Source: Arthrobacter woluwensis
GTDB lineage: Bacteria; Actinomycetota; Actinomycetes; Actinomycetales; Micrococcaceae
Reading direction: 5' to 3'
Assembly (NCBI RefSeq): GCF_030816155.1
Contig: NZ_JAUSXR010000001.1
Coordinates: forward strand, 2,046,001-2,110,000
DNA: 64,000 nucleotides
Positions 1 to 8,263 of the stretch are shown here, one piece after another (position 1 is the first letter of the stretch; every line of letters starts with the position of its first letter). Made by a program: the position numbers and the translations under genes. The notes under the pieces were generated by a model. The model was not told where the DNA came from, ran no database searches, and saw only the letters and a list, made by a program, of their open reading frames with translations.

Positions 1-277
1 CCACGATCAGCTGGTGCTCTCCGCCGATCTCGGCCAGGGCCACGGTGGCCTCCCCGGGGGTGACCTCGGGCAGCGCGTCAGCCGTGAGGGACCACTGGTC
101 GAGGTCCGCCTCGGGCAGCACCCACTGGCCCGTCTTGGCGATGCCGATCGGGATCACGTCGTACTTCTCCCGGTCGATGGCTCCCAGGACGCCCGCTGCG
201 GTGACACAGCTGACGGCGTGCTCACTGGAGCGTCCTCCGAAGAGGACGGCGATGCGGGGCTTCCGGGCGTCAGTCAC
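1..277 (-). CDS. ddl: D-alanine--D-alanine ligase, N-terminal part (cut by window edge)
   Basis: Joins two D-alanines with ATP to make the dipeptide of the peptidoglycan precursor in the cytoplasm. Only the first 92 codons are present; the gene continues past base 1. The reverse-strand frame opens with a GTG at 277 and reads VTDARKPRIAVLFGGRSSEH, followed by AVSCVTAAGVL. The FGGRSSEH segment is the classic Ddl N-terminal signature. It follows gpsA by about 70 bases on the same strand, and gpsA-ddl is a common actinobacterial order, so it is probably co-transcribed with gpsA. No strong ribosome binding site precedes the GTG, so the start is probable rather than certain. Confidence 0.88.
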   Translation of the reverse strand, partial: MTDARKPRIAVLFGGRSSEHAVSCVTAAGVLGAIDREKYDVIPIGIAKTGQWVLPEADLDQWSLTADALPEVTPGEATVALAEIGGEHQLIV

Positions 278-346
278 AGTGGTTCCGTTCAGGTTGTCGA
301 AGGAGCGGTTCGTCGAAGGTGCGGTTCGTGGGTCTGAGCGGCCGGC

Positions 347-1411
347 TCAGTAGCCGTCCTCGGACTTCAAGGAGCGGTTCAGGAGCAGCGGGCCCAGATC
401 CTCGACAGCCAGCTTACCGGCGAGCACCGCCACGACGGCGGCGGTGATGGGCATCTCGACGCCCTGGCGCGCCGCCAGCTCCTGCACGGCGTCCGCGGAC
501 TTCACACCCTCCGCGGTCTGGGTCATGCGCTCCACCACTTCATCCAGCGTCAATCCCTGGCCGAGCAGCTTGCCGGCCGTGTGGTTGCGGGAGAGGGGCG
601 AGGCACAGGTGGCCACGAGGTCGCCCAGACCCGCCAGGCCGGCCAGGGTGTGTGCTTCGCCGCCCAGCGCCAGCGCCAGGCGGGTGGTCTCGGCGAGGCC
701 GCGCGTGATCACGGAGGCCTTGGTGTTGTCCCCCATGTCCCGGCCCTCGCAGATGCCGACGGCCAGGGCGATGACGTTCTTGACGATCCCGCCGATCTCC
801 ACCCCGACCACGTCCGAGCTCATGTACGGGCGGAAGTACGGCGCCGTGCAGAGTTCCGCGACGCGCTGCGCCATGGCTTCATCCGCGCACGCCACCACGG
901 AGGCGGTGGGTTCCTCCCGCGCGATCTCCATGGCCAGGTTCGGACCGGAGAGCACCAGGATCTGGGAAGCGGGCGTCCCCCACTCCTGGGCGATCACCTC
1001 GCTCATCCGCTCATCCGTGCCACGCTCCAGGCCCTTCATGAGGGAGACCACCAAGGCGCCGGGCGCCACGGCGTCCTTCCAGGCGCGCAGCTGCTCGCGC
1101 AAGGACTGCGCAGGGACCGCCAGCACGACGACGACGGCGTCCCGCAGGGCCTCGACGGCACTGTCCGTGGCGCGCACCGCGTGCGGCAGCGGGATCTGCT
1201 GCAGGTAGCGGCTGTTGCGGTGCTCGCGGTTGATCTCCTCCGCGGCCTCGGCACGCCGGGCCCAGAGCACGACGTCCCGGGGTTCGCCCGCCGCGAGGGC
1301 GGCGTCGCCCAGGACCTTCGCGAAAGTGGTCCCCCAGGATCCGGCGCCCATGACGGCGATCTTCTCCACAGCTGCCTTTCCCGGTGCGGTGGCGGTGTCG
1401 TGAGCGCTCAC
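347..1411 (-). CDS. gpsA: Glycerol-3-phosphate dehydrogenase (NAD(P)+)
   Basis: Reduces dihydroxyacetone phosphate to sn-glycerol 3-phosphate, the backbone for phospholipids, in the cytoplasm. The 354-residue product opens VSAHDTATAPGK and then carries the dinucleotide-binding segment KIAVMGAGSWGTTFAKVL near residue 20. Later come SLMKGLERGT, the GGIVKNVIALAVGICEG segment containing the catalytic lysine, and GLGDLVATC, all typical of GpsA. The frame is open far upstream, but the GTG at 1411 overlaps the plsC stop by 4 bases (GTGA), which points to translational coupling and decides the start. It supplies the substrate for the acylation steps of which PlsC, encoded just before it, is the second. 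Confidence 0.95.
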   Translation of the reverse strand: MSAHDTATAPGKAAVEKIAVMGAGSWGTTFAKVLGDAALAAGEPRDVVLWARRAEAAEEINREHRNSRYLQQIPLPHAVRATDSAVEALRDAVVVVLAVPAQSLREQLRAWKDAVAPGALVVSLMKGLERGTDERMSEVIAQEWGTPASQILVLSGPNLAMEIAREEPTASVVACADEAMAQRVAELCTAPYFRPYMSSDVVGVEIGGIVKNVIALAVGICEGRDMGDNTKASVITRGLAETTRLALALGGEAHTLAGLAGLGDLVATCASPLSRNHTAGKLLGQGLTLDEVVERMTQTAEGVKSADAVQELAARQGVEMPITAAVVAVLAGKLAVEDLGPLLLNRSLKSEDGY

Positions 1412-2217
1412 GCGGCGCCGCCGTCGTCGTTCTTCGGGGCCGGAGCGGCGCCCGTCGGGTCGAGCCGGCCCGTGGCGCTCTGGCCGTGGGCGGCCGGATC
1501 CCAGCGCTCGGCCGGCGCGGGCTCCTGCCGGAGCTCCGCGACCAGGGCGGTCACGGCGTTCATGATGCGCGTGGTGGCCTCGGTGAGCACGGTCTTGGTC
1601 ATGGGCTTGCCGCGCAGGTCCTCCAGGTCCACCGGCGGGCCGACCACCACCCGTACCGTCTTCCGCGGGAAGACGTGGAGCTTCTTGGCGTAGCGCGGGA
1701 AGAGCTCCTGGGCGCCCCAGTGGCCGATCGGGACCACGGGCGCACCGGTCTGCAGCGCCAGCCGCGCTGCGCCCGTGTGCCCCTTCATGGGCCACAGATC
1801 GGGGTCACGCGTCAGGGTGCCCTCCGGGTAGATGATGATGGAGCCACCGGCGTCCACCACCTCCTGCGCCACCTTGAGCGAGTTGTTCGCTCCGGCGGTG
1901 GTGCGCTCCACCGGGATCTGCCGCGAATTGTGCAGCAAGCGTCCGAACACCGGGATCTTGAACAGACTCGCCTTGGCCAGGAAGTGCGGCGGGCGCTTGG
2001 CGTTGTAGAGCATGTGCCCCACCACGACCGGATCGATCTCCGTGACGTGATTGGGCGCGGCGATGAAACCCCCCTCGGGCAGGTTCTCCAGGCCTTCCCA
2101 GCGCTTGGAGAGCACCAGGTTGATGAGAGGCCGGAGCACACCGGCCAGGAAGGCGAAGGTGGCCCGGGTCCCCAGGCTCTCCTTCATACCGTGCTGAGTC
2201 GTCTCGTTCTTCCCCAT
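1408..2217 (-). CDS. plsC: 1-acyl-sn-glycerol-3-phosphate acyltransferase (PlsC family)
   Basis: Transfers an acyl chain to lysophosphatidic acid, giving phosphatidic acid at the inner face of the membrane. The 269-residue protein has the acyltransferase motif NHVTEIDP (HX4D, about residue 57) and the substrate-binding motif YPEGTLTRDP near residue 132, in the expected order. The C-terminal 40 residues are a low-complexity tail rich in Ala, Pro and Gly. It starts 6 bases after murA and overlaps gpsA by 4, so murA-plsC-gpsA is one operon. The family also includes acyltransferases with other acceptors, so the exact substrate is inferred from the motifs and from gpsA next door. Confidence 0.88.
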   Translation of the reverse strand: MGKNETTQHGMKESLGTRATFAFLAGVLRPLINLVLSKRWEGLENLPEGGFIAAPNHVTEIDPVVVGHMLYNAKRPPHFLAKASLFKIPVFGRLLHNSRQIPVERTTAGANNSLKVAQEVVDAGGSIIIYPEGTLTRDPDLWPMKGHTGAARLALQTGAPVVPIGHWGAQELFPRYAKKLHVFPRKTVRVVVGPPVDLEDLRGKPMTKTVLTEATTRIMNAVTALVAELRQEPAPAERWDPAAHGQSATGRLDPTGAAPAPKNDDGGAA

Positions 2218-2223
2218 CGGGTT

Positions 2224-3546
2224 CTACGCTCCGGTGAGTTCGAAATCGGCGCCGAGCCCGGCGATCTTCTCGGTGAAACGCTCATAGCCGCGCTGGATCA
2301 CTTCGGTGCCGGTGACGCGGGAGACGCCCGTGGCGGCGAAGGCCGCGATCAGGTGACTGAAACCGCCCCGCAGATCCGGGACGTCGATGTCCCGTCCCAC
2401 GAGCGGCGTGGAGCCGGAGATGACGGCCGAGTGCAGGAAGTTCCTCTGACCGAAGCGGCACGGCACGCTACCGAGGCATTCGCGGTGCAGCTGGATGTTC
2501 GCGCCCATGCGGGTGAGGGCCTGGGTGAAGCCGAAGCGGTTCTCGTACACGGTCTCGTGCACGATCGACACGCCGTCCGCCTGGGTCAGGGCCACCACGA
2601 GGGGCTGCTGCCAGTCGGTCATGAATCCGGGGTGCACATCGGTCTCGAGCACGAGCGGGTTGAGCTTGCCACCCGGGTGGTAGAAGCGGATGCCCTCGTC
2701 CATGATGTCCATGCCACCGCCCACCTTCCGGTAGGTGTTGAGGAAGGTCATCATGTCGTGCTGGGCGGCGCCCTCGACGAAGATGTCGCCCTGGGTCACG
2801 AGCGCGGCGGAGGCCCAGGAGGCCGTCTCATTGCGGTCCGGGAGCGCCCGGTGGTCGTAGCCGCGCAGCTCGGAGACGCCTTCGATCCGGATCGTCCGGT
2901 CCGTCTGGACGCTGATGATGGCGCCCATCTTCTGGAGCACCGCGATGAGGTCCACCACTTCGGGTTCCATGGCGGCGCCGCGCAGCTCCGTGATGCCCTC
3001 GGCACGGGTGGCGGAGAGCAGCACCTGCTCGGTGGCGCCGACGCTCGGGTAGTCGAGGGTGATCTTGGCGCCCTTGAGTCCTTCCGGCGCCGAGAGGTGG
3101 ATGCCGTTGCCGGTCTTCTCCACCACGGCGCCGAACTTACGCAGGACGGCGAGGTGGAAGTCGATGGGCCGGTCGCCGATGCGGCAGCCGCCCAGGTCCG
3201 GGATGAAGGCCGCGCCAATCGCGTGGATGAGCGGTCCGCAGAGCAGGATCGGGATGCGGGAGTCACCGGCGTGCGCGTCGATCTCGGTGTGGGAGGCGTT
3301 CCTGGCGTTGGCCGGATCCAGGCTCAGATCCCCGGTCACCGGGTCCTTCTCCACCGTCACGCCGTGCAGCTGGAGCAGGCTGGTGACGACCTCGACGTCC
3401 TTGATCTCCGGGACGTTGCGGAGCACGGAGGGCTCGCTGCCGAGCAGTGCCGCGACCATCGCCTTGGGCACCAGATTCTTGGCGCCCCGCACGGAAACCT
3501 TGCCACTGAGCGGAACCCCGCCCCGGATGGTCAGCACACTACTCAT
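2224..3546 (-). CDS. murA: UDP-N-acetylglucosamine 1-carboxyvinyltransferase
   Basis: First committed step of peptidoglycan synthesis: transfers enolpyruvate from phosphoenolpyruvate to UDP-GlcNAc. The 440-residue product opens MSSVLTIRGGVPLSGKVSVR and then GAKNLVPKAMVAALL, the family's N-terminal lobe signature. The loop GGCRIGDRPIDFHL holds Cys121, the residue modified by fosfomycin in sensitive enzymes; mycobacterial enzymes have Asp there. The frame is open 18 codons further upstream, but the ATG at 3546 sits 9 bases after an AGGG sequence; an ATG two codons earlier is an alternative. It heads the minus-strand murA-plsC-gpsA-ddl run. In other actinobacteria leuCD lies close upstream of gpsA-ddl; here a sugar-uptake module separates them. 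Confidence 0.94.
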   Translation of the reverse strand: MSSVLTIRGGVPLSGKVSVRGAKNLVPKAMVAALLGSEPSVLRNVPEIKDVEVVTSLLQLHGVTVEKDPVTGDLSLDPANARNASHTEIDAHAGDSRIPILLCGPLIHAIGAAFIPDLGGCRIGDRPIDFHLAVLRKFGAVVEKTGNGIHLSAPEGLKGAKITLDYPSVGATEQVLLSATRAEGITELRGAAMEPEVVDLIAVLQKMGAIISVQTDRTIRIEGVSELRGYDHRALPDRNETASWASAALVTQGDIFVEGAAQHDMMTFLNTYRKVGGGMDIMDEGIRFYHPGGKLNPLVLETDVHPGFMTDWQQPLVVALTQADGVSIVHETVYENRFGFTQALTRMGANIQLHRECLGSVPCRFGQRNFLHSAVISGSTPLVGRDIDVPDLRGGFSHLIAAFAATGVSRVTGTEVIQRGYERFTEKIAGLGADFELTGA

Positions 3547-3655
3547 CGACATCTGCCCTCGCACTTCTACGTTCGGAGCTGGGTCCCAGCTCCTCATCAA
3601 GCATAGAGCCCTGACGGCGCGCGGGCGGGACCCTGCGCCCCTGTCCCGGCGTGGA

Positions 3656-4882
3656 TCAGACCCGTTCGGCCGGGGTCCGGCGCAGCGACGCAGGGTACAC
3701 GTCCAGGGCGTTCTCCTCGACGTAATCGAGGGCGTGGCGGACGGCTCCGAGGGACACGATGCCCTCTCCCAGGGACGACACGAGCACCCGCGGCGGGGTG
3801 TGGGTGTAACGCGGCAGCTCGCGGGCGATCCCGGGCAGCAGCGCTCCCGCAGACTCGGCCACGGCCCCGGCGATGACCACGGCTTCCGGGTTCACCATGG
3901 TGCTCAGCGCGCCGATGACCCGCGCCATACGCCGGGCCACCCTGTCGAGGATCCCGACGGCGGTCGCGTCGCCGTCCGCCGCGGCCGAGAACACCATCTC
4001 CGCGCTCAGTGCGGAGGGGTCCCCGCCGCAGAGGACGCGCAAGGTGGTGTCCGCGCCGTCGTCGAGAGCTTCCCGCGCCCACTGCGCCACGTGGTGCGCG
4101 ATGCCGTGCGTGTCGCCGACCCCGTCGAGGTGCTCGAGGTAGCCGAGTTCGCCGAAGCCCCCGAGCTGGCCGTGCAGGAGCCGGCCGGACTCGAGCACGC
4201 CGGAACCGAGCCGGTCGCCGGCCAGCATGACCGCGAGGTTGTCGATGCCCTGCGCGACGCCCATCCAGCGTTCGGCGAGCGCGGCGAGGTTGGCGTCATT
4301 CTCCAGGAGCACGTGCCAGCCGTGACGTTCGGAGACGATGGCCCGGACGTCGAAGGACCGCCAGAACTCCTGGACGGTGAGGACGTTCCCGTCCCGGCCG
4401 ACCGGGGCCGCCACGCCCACCGACACCGCGAGCACCGAATCGGCCGCCACGCCGGCGTCGGCGAGCGTCTGGGCGGCGAGGCGGTCCAGGACGTCCGCTC
4501 GTTCGTCGGCGGCGACGTTGTCGGCGCGGAACGGCAGGGTCACCTGGGACAAAGGGGTTCCGGCCATGTCCGCCACGATGGCAGTGATCTTGTTGGCGCC
4601 GATGTCGATGCCCAGGACACTCGCGGCACGGTCATCGAAGACGAAACGGCGGGCCGGGCGGCCCTTGACGTAGTCGCCCGCGTCCCGCTGGTTCCCCAGC
4701 TCGCGGAGCCAGCCGAGCCGCACGAGTTCGTCACAGATCGAGATGACGGTGGCCCGGGAGAGACCGGTCCCCGCCATGAGTTCAGTGCCCGTGAGGACCC
4801 CGGCGCCGCGCATGGCCTGCAGCATGGCTCTCGCGTTGATCCTGCGCACCACCTGGGTCGAAGGCGCGGTCTCGCTCATCAT
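3656..4882 (-). CDS. ROK-family transcriptional repressor (probable regulator of the sugar module)
   Basis: A 408-residue ROK regulator. The N-terminus has a winged helix-turn-helix (about residues 12-60, including TGLSRATVISICDELVRLGW). The ROK fold follows: the phosphate-binding segment GIDIGANKITAIVAD and LLENDANLAALAERW. The zinc cluster usual in ROK proteins (CxCGxxGC after a GH segment) is absent; the region reads GELGYLEHLDGVGDTHGIAH. The Asp of the ENDAN motif is kept. An AAGGAG precedes the chosen ATG by 11 bases; the GTG four codons earlier overlaps that site and cannot use it. The gene is divergent from the binding protein at 5115, with a palindrome between them, so sugar-responsive repression of the transporter and alpha-glucosidases is the likely role. 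The inducer is unknown. Confidence 0.88.
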   Translation of the reverse strand: MMSETAPSTQVVRRINARAMLQAMRGAGVLTGTELMAGTGLSRATVISICDELVRLGWLRELGNQRDAGDYVKGRPARRFVFDDRAASVLGIDIGANKITAIVADMAGTPLSQVTLPFRADNVAADERADVLDRLAAQTLADAGVAADSVLAVSVGVAAPVGRDGNVLTVQEFWRSFDVRAIVSERHGWHVLLENDANLAALAERWMGVAQGIDNLAVMLAGDRLGSGVLESGRLLHGQLGGFGELGYLEHLDGVGDTHGIAHHVAQWAREALDDGADTTLRVLCGGDPSALSAEMVFSAAADGDATAVGILDRVARRMARVIGALSTMVNPEAVVIAGAVAESAGALLPGIARELPRYTHTPPRVLVSSLGEGIVSLGAVRHALDYVEENALDVYPASLRRTPAERV

Positions 4883-4978
4883 CGACGCCCACACTCCTTC
4901 TGCCTGCGAGGCCCGTCCGCGGGCCTGCTCTGAAATCTAGCTCATGAATCGAGGTGGCGAAACACGTCACGACCGCCC

Positions 4979-5038
4979 TTGACGGCGTGAGCCGGGTCAC
5001 CTCTATACTGTCGATAGGTTATAAATTTACCTCCTATC
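4979..5038 (+). promoter_or_regulatory. Promoter and palindromic operator of the sugar operon
   Basis: TTGACG (4979-4984) and TATACT (5004-5009), 19 bases apart, form a recognisable promoter towards the binding-protein gene. Just after it lies an AT-rich inverted repeat, GATAGG at 5013-5018 and CCTATC at 5033-5038, with an inner AGGT/ACCT pair around TATAAATTT. Its position over the predicted transcription start suits a repressor site, most simply for the divergent ROK protein. Protein binding is inferred. Confidence 0.6.
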
Positions 5039-5114
5039 TAAACTCGCCCGGCAACTCTCAGAAGGACTCTCCCGCCCGGCGCCTGCGGCTCGGCCGCACG
5101 ACGAAAGGACAACG

Positions 5115-6407
5115 GTGTCTGTGAAACCGACACGGGCCAAGCGCACGGCGGGGCTGGCGCTGAGCCTCGCCCTGCTGGGCGGCCTGCTCTCAGGGTGCGC
5201 GAGCGACGGCGGGACGGAGACCATCCGTTTCACCTTCAGCAAGCGCGAAGCGATCCCCTTCATGACCAAGGTGGTCAACGAGTACAACGCGTCCCAGAAC
5301 AAGACGCGGGTGGTGCTGGACACCTCGGGCGTGGACGTGGTCTCGGCGAGTTTCGTCCGCGGCAACCCGCCGGATCTGATGCTGGCGAACTACAACACCG
5401 AGGTCTCGCGGTTCATCGACCGCTGCGCGCTCAGCGATCTGAGCGGGACGGCCGCCGCCGGTCAGATCCGCCAGGACTACCAGCCCTTGCTGGATCAGTA
5501 TGGGCACTGCGAGGGACGCCAGAGCGCACTCCCCTACTCCGTCATGGCGTCCTCGGTCATCTACGACAAGAAGATCTTCGCCGCCCACCGCATCGCCGTG
5601 CCGAAGACCTGGGATCAGCTGCTCGCGGCCTGCGAAGCACTCAAAGCCTCCGGCGTCACTCCCTTCCAAGCGACCATCATGGACAACTGGACGGTCGGCC
5701 AGGGCTGGTTCGACTACGCGGTGGGCGGCTCGCTCAACTTGGTGGACTTCTACCAGCGGCTCGCGGCCGAAGGCGACACGGTGGGCACGACGTCCACGAC
5801 GTCCTTCTCCCAGGCGTTCACCGCGCCGATGGACCGGATGCAGCAGCTCCTGAAATACGCGAACAAGAACGCTTCAAGCCAGACCTACGGCGACGGCAAT
5901 CTCGCCTTCGCCCAGGGCAAGGCGGCCATGTACCTGCAGGGGCCGTGGGCCTTCAGCGAGATCGCCAAGACGGCGCCCGATCTGGAGCTCGGCACCTTCC
6001 CCCTGCCGATGACGAACAACGAGAAGGACCTGGCCGTGAGGGTCAACCTGGACCTGGCGGCCATGGTGCCCCAGGCCTCGAAGCACCAGGAGGCCGCCCG
6101 GGCCTTCCTGGACTACCTCTACAAGCCCGAGCACATCCAGGCCTACAACGACTCCCAGCTGGGGTTCACCCCGCTCAAGGGCGCGGCACCGCCGAAGGAC
6201 CCGCGGGTCGCCGGGATGATCCCCTATGTCGACCAGGGCAAGGTCTACCAGGGCCCCTCGGTGCTCATCCCGAAGACCATCCCGGTCTTCAACTACGCCC
6301 AGGCGATCGCCCTCGGCGCCGAGCCCGAAGCCACCCTGCGCACCCTCGACGCCGACTGGGCCCGGCTCGCGTTCCGGGCGCCGGCCACGAAGGAGAAGAC
6401 GAAATGA
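5115..6407 (+). CDS. Sugar ABC transporter substrate-binding lipoprotein
   Basis: Captures an oligosaccharide outside the membrane and delivers it to the two permeases that follow. The 430-residue protein opens with a GTG preceded by AAAGGAC. It has a lipoprotein signal: KRTAGLALSLALLGGLLSGC, with the lipidated Cys about residue 32. The mature part has features of family 1 solute-binding proteins, such as ANYNTEVSRFID, GVTPFQATIMDNWT and GKAAMYLQGPWAFSEI. It overlaps the first permease by 4 bases (ATGA). No ATPase gene is present; in actinobacteria a shared MsiK-type ATPase often serves such systems. The substrate is probably an alpha-glucoside, given the downstream hydrolases. Confidence 0.93.
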   Translation: MSVKPTRAKRTAGLALSLALLGGLLSGCASDGGTETIRFTFSKREAIPFMTKVVNEYNASQNKTRVVLDTSGVDVVSASFVRGNPPDLMLANYNTEVSRFIDRCALSDLSGTAAAGQIRQDYQPLLDQYGHCEGRQSALPYSVMASSVIYDKKIFAAHRIAVPKTWDQLLAACEALKASGVTPFQATIMDNWTVGQGWFDYAVGGSLNLVDFYQRLAAEGDTVGTTSTTSFSQAFTAPMDRMQQLLKYANKNASSQTYGDGNLAFAQGKAAMYLQGPWAFSEIAKTAPDLELGTFPLPMTNNEKDLAVRVNLDLAAMVPQASKHQEAARAFLDYLYKPEHIQAYNDSQLGFTPLKGAAPPKDPRVAGMIPYVDQGKVYQGPSVLIPKTIPVFNYAQAIALGAEPEATLRTLDADWARLAFRAPATKEKTK

Positions 6408-7306
6408 GCACCTCCACCAGCGCCGCAAGGCGCACGGTCCGGCGCGGCCGGCGTCGTGTCGAACCCGTCTACTGGCTCTTCCTGCTGCCGAGCCTCGTCC
6501 TGTTCACTCTGGCCATCACGGTCCCCGGCATCATCGGCATCACGTTCAGCTTCACCGACTCCATCGGCGTCGGTGACTGGAGCTTCAACGGCCTGACGAA
6601 CTACATCGCCCTGTTCAGTGACCCGGCCATCCTGCAGAGCTACCTGTTCACGTTCGGCTTCTCGATCGTCACTGTGCTCGTGGTGAACGTGATCGCCTTC
6701 CTCCTGGCGATCGGTCTCACCGCGCGCATCCGTTTCAAGACCGGGCTCCGCACCGTCTTCGTGATCCCGATGGTCATCTCCGGCATCATCATCGCCTACG
6801 TCTTCAACTTCCTGTTCTCGAACTCGCTGCCCGCCGTCGGCTCCGCCACAGGCGTGACCTGGCTCCAGACGAGCCTGCTCGCCAACCCGGACCTCGCCTG
6901 GGTGGCGATCGTGGCCGTCACCGCCTGGCAGGCCATCCCCGGCACGCTGCTCATCTACATCGCCGGGCTCCTCTCGGTCCCGGGCGACGTCTACGAAGCG
7001 GCCGATCTGGACGGCGCCAGCAAGACGCAGCAGCTCCTGCGGGTGACCATGCCGCTCGTGGCGGGCTACGTGGTCATCAATGTCATCCTCGGCTTCAAGG
7101 GCTTCCTGAACGCCTACGACATCATCAAGGGCCTCACCGACGGCGGCCCGGGCACCTCGACCCGCAGCATCGCCATGAGCATCATCGCCGGATTCAACGG
7201 CGGCGATTACGGCTACCAGATGGCCAACGCGACGATCTTCTTCGTCGTCGCGGTCCTCATCTCCCTGCTCCAGCTCTCGCTGACCCGCGGAAGGAACGCA
7301 CTCTGA
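6404..7306 (+). CDS. Sugar ABC transporter permease (MalF type)
   Basis: A 300-residue inner-membrane permease with about six hydrophobic segments. The first spans VYWLFLLPSLVLFTLAITV. The EAA loop that docks the ATPase is visible as EAADLDGASKTQQLLRVTMP, about residue 205. The ATG overlaps the stop of the binding-protein gene by 4 bases, so translation is coupled. It pairs with the permease starting at 7306. The N-terminus has an arginine-rich cytoplasmic stretch (RRTVRRGRRRVEP). The sugar specificity cannot be read from the sequence. Confidence 0.93.
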   Translation: MSTSTSAARRTVRRGRRRVEPVYWLFLLPSLVLFTLAITVPGIIGITFSFTDSIGVGDWSFNGLTNYIALFSDPAILQSYLFTFGFSIVTVLVVNVIAFLLAIGLTARIRFKTGLRTVFVIPMVISGIIIAYVFNFLFSNSLPAVGSATGVTWLQTSLLANPDLAWVAIVAVTAWQAIPGTLLIYIAGLLSVPGDVYEAADLDGASKTQQLLRVTMPLVAGYVVINVILGFKGFLNAYDIIKGLTDGGPGTSTRSIAMSIIAGFNGGDYGYQMANATIFFVVAVLISLLQLSLTRGRNAL

Positions 7307-8214
7307 TGTCGACACAGACGCTTCTCACCCCCGAGGCTTCCGCCACCGACGGCGAGCGCGGCCGCGGCCTGGGCCGCACGCCCCGTGTCCGATTGGAACG
7401 GGTCAACTGGCCCGCCACCGTCCTGCTCCTGCTCTGCGCGGTCACCGTGCTCCTGCCGCTCTACGTCACCCTCTCGATGGCGTTCAAGACCGGGGCGCAG
7501 GCCGTGGACGGCAACGCGTTCTCCCTGCCCGCGCCGTTCTCGGTCGACGGCTTCGTGCAGGCCTGGAATCTGACGAGCTTCCCCGTGGGGGCCGGGGTCA
7601 GCCTCCTGGTGACCGCAGGCACCGTGGTGCTCACCATTGTGCTCTCCGCGTTCACGTCCTATGCGATCGTGCGCAACTGGGACCGCAAGGTGTTCCGCTA
7701 CTCGTTCTACTACCTGCTGGCCGCGATGTTCATCCCGTTCCCCGTGGTGGCGCTGCCGCAGATCCAGCTCACCGGGCTCTTGCACCTGGACAACCCGCTG
7801 GGAGTCATCCTGCTGGCGAGCATGTTCCAGCTGAGCTTCAGCGTGCTCCTGTTCACCGCGTTCCTTCGGTCGATCCCGCTCGAACTCGAAGAGAGCGCCC
7901 GGATCGACGGGGCGAGCACCTGGGTCACCTTCTGGCGCATCATCTTCCCGCTGCTCGCCCCCATGAGCGCCACGGTGGGCATCTTCGCGTTCCTGTACGC
8001 GTGGAACGACTTCATGATGCCGTCCCTCATCATCTCGGATCCGGCACTGCAGACCCTTCCGGTTCGGCAGAACCTGTTCCAGACTCAATTCAGCAACAAC
8101 TACAACGTGTCGTTCGCGTCTTATCTCATGGCGATGGCTCCCGCGATCGTCGCCTACCTGTTCACGCAGCGCTGGGTCATGGCGGGCGTCACCCAGGGCG
8201 CCGTCAAGGGCTGA
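7306..8214 (+). CDS. Sugar ABC transporter permease (MalG type)
   Basis: The second 302-residue permease of the importer. It has six likely membrane segments and an EAA-type loop ESARIDGASTWVTFWRIIFP near residue 200, ending with the family's usual tail (QRWVMAGVTQGAVKG). Its ATG shares one base with the upstream stop (TGATG). The first alpha-glucosidase starts 50 bases later, so import and intracellular hydrolysis are in one transcription unit. Confidence 0.93.
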   Translation: MSTQTLLTPEASATDGERGRGLGRTPRVRLERVNWPATVLLLLCAVTVLLPLYVTLSMAFKTGAQAVDGNAFSLPAPFSVDGFVQAWNLTSFPVGAGVSLLVTAGTVVLTIVLSAFTSYAIVRNWDRKVFRYSFYYLLAAMFIPFPVVALPQIQLTGLLHLDNPLGVILLASMFQLSFSVLLFTAFLRSIPLELEESARIDGASTWVTFWRIIFPLLAPMSATVGIFAFLYAWNDFMMPSLIISDPALQTLPVRQNLFQTQFSNNYNVSFASYLMAMAPAIVAYLFTQRWVMAGVTQGAVKG

Positions 8215-8263
8215 CGCCCACTCCGCCGCATCCGTCACACCGACTTCCCCGAGGAATCCCCCC

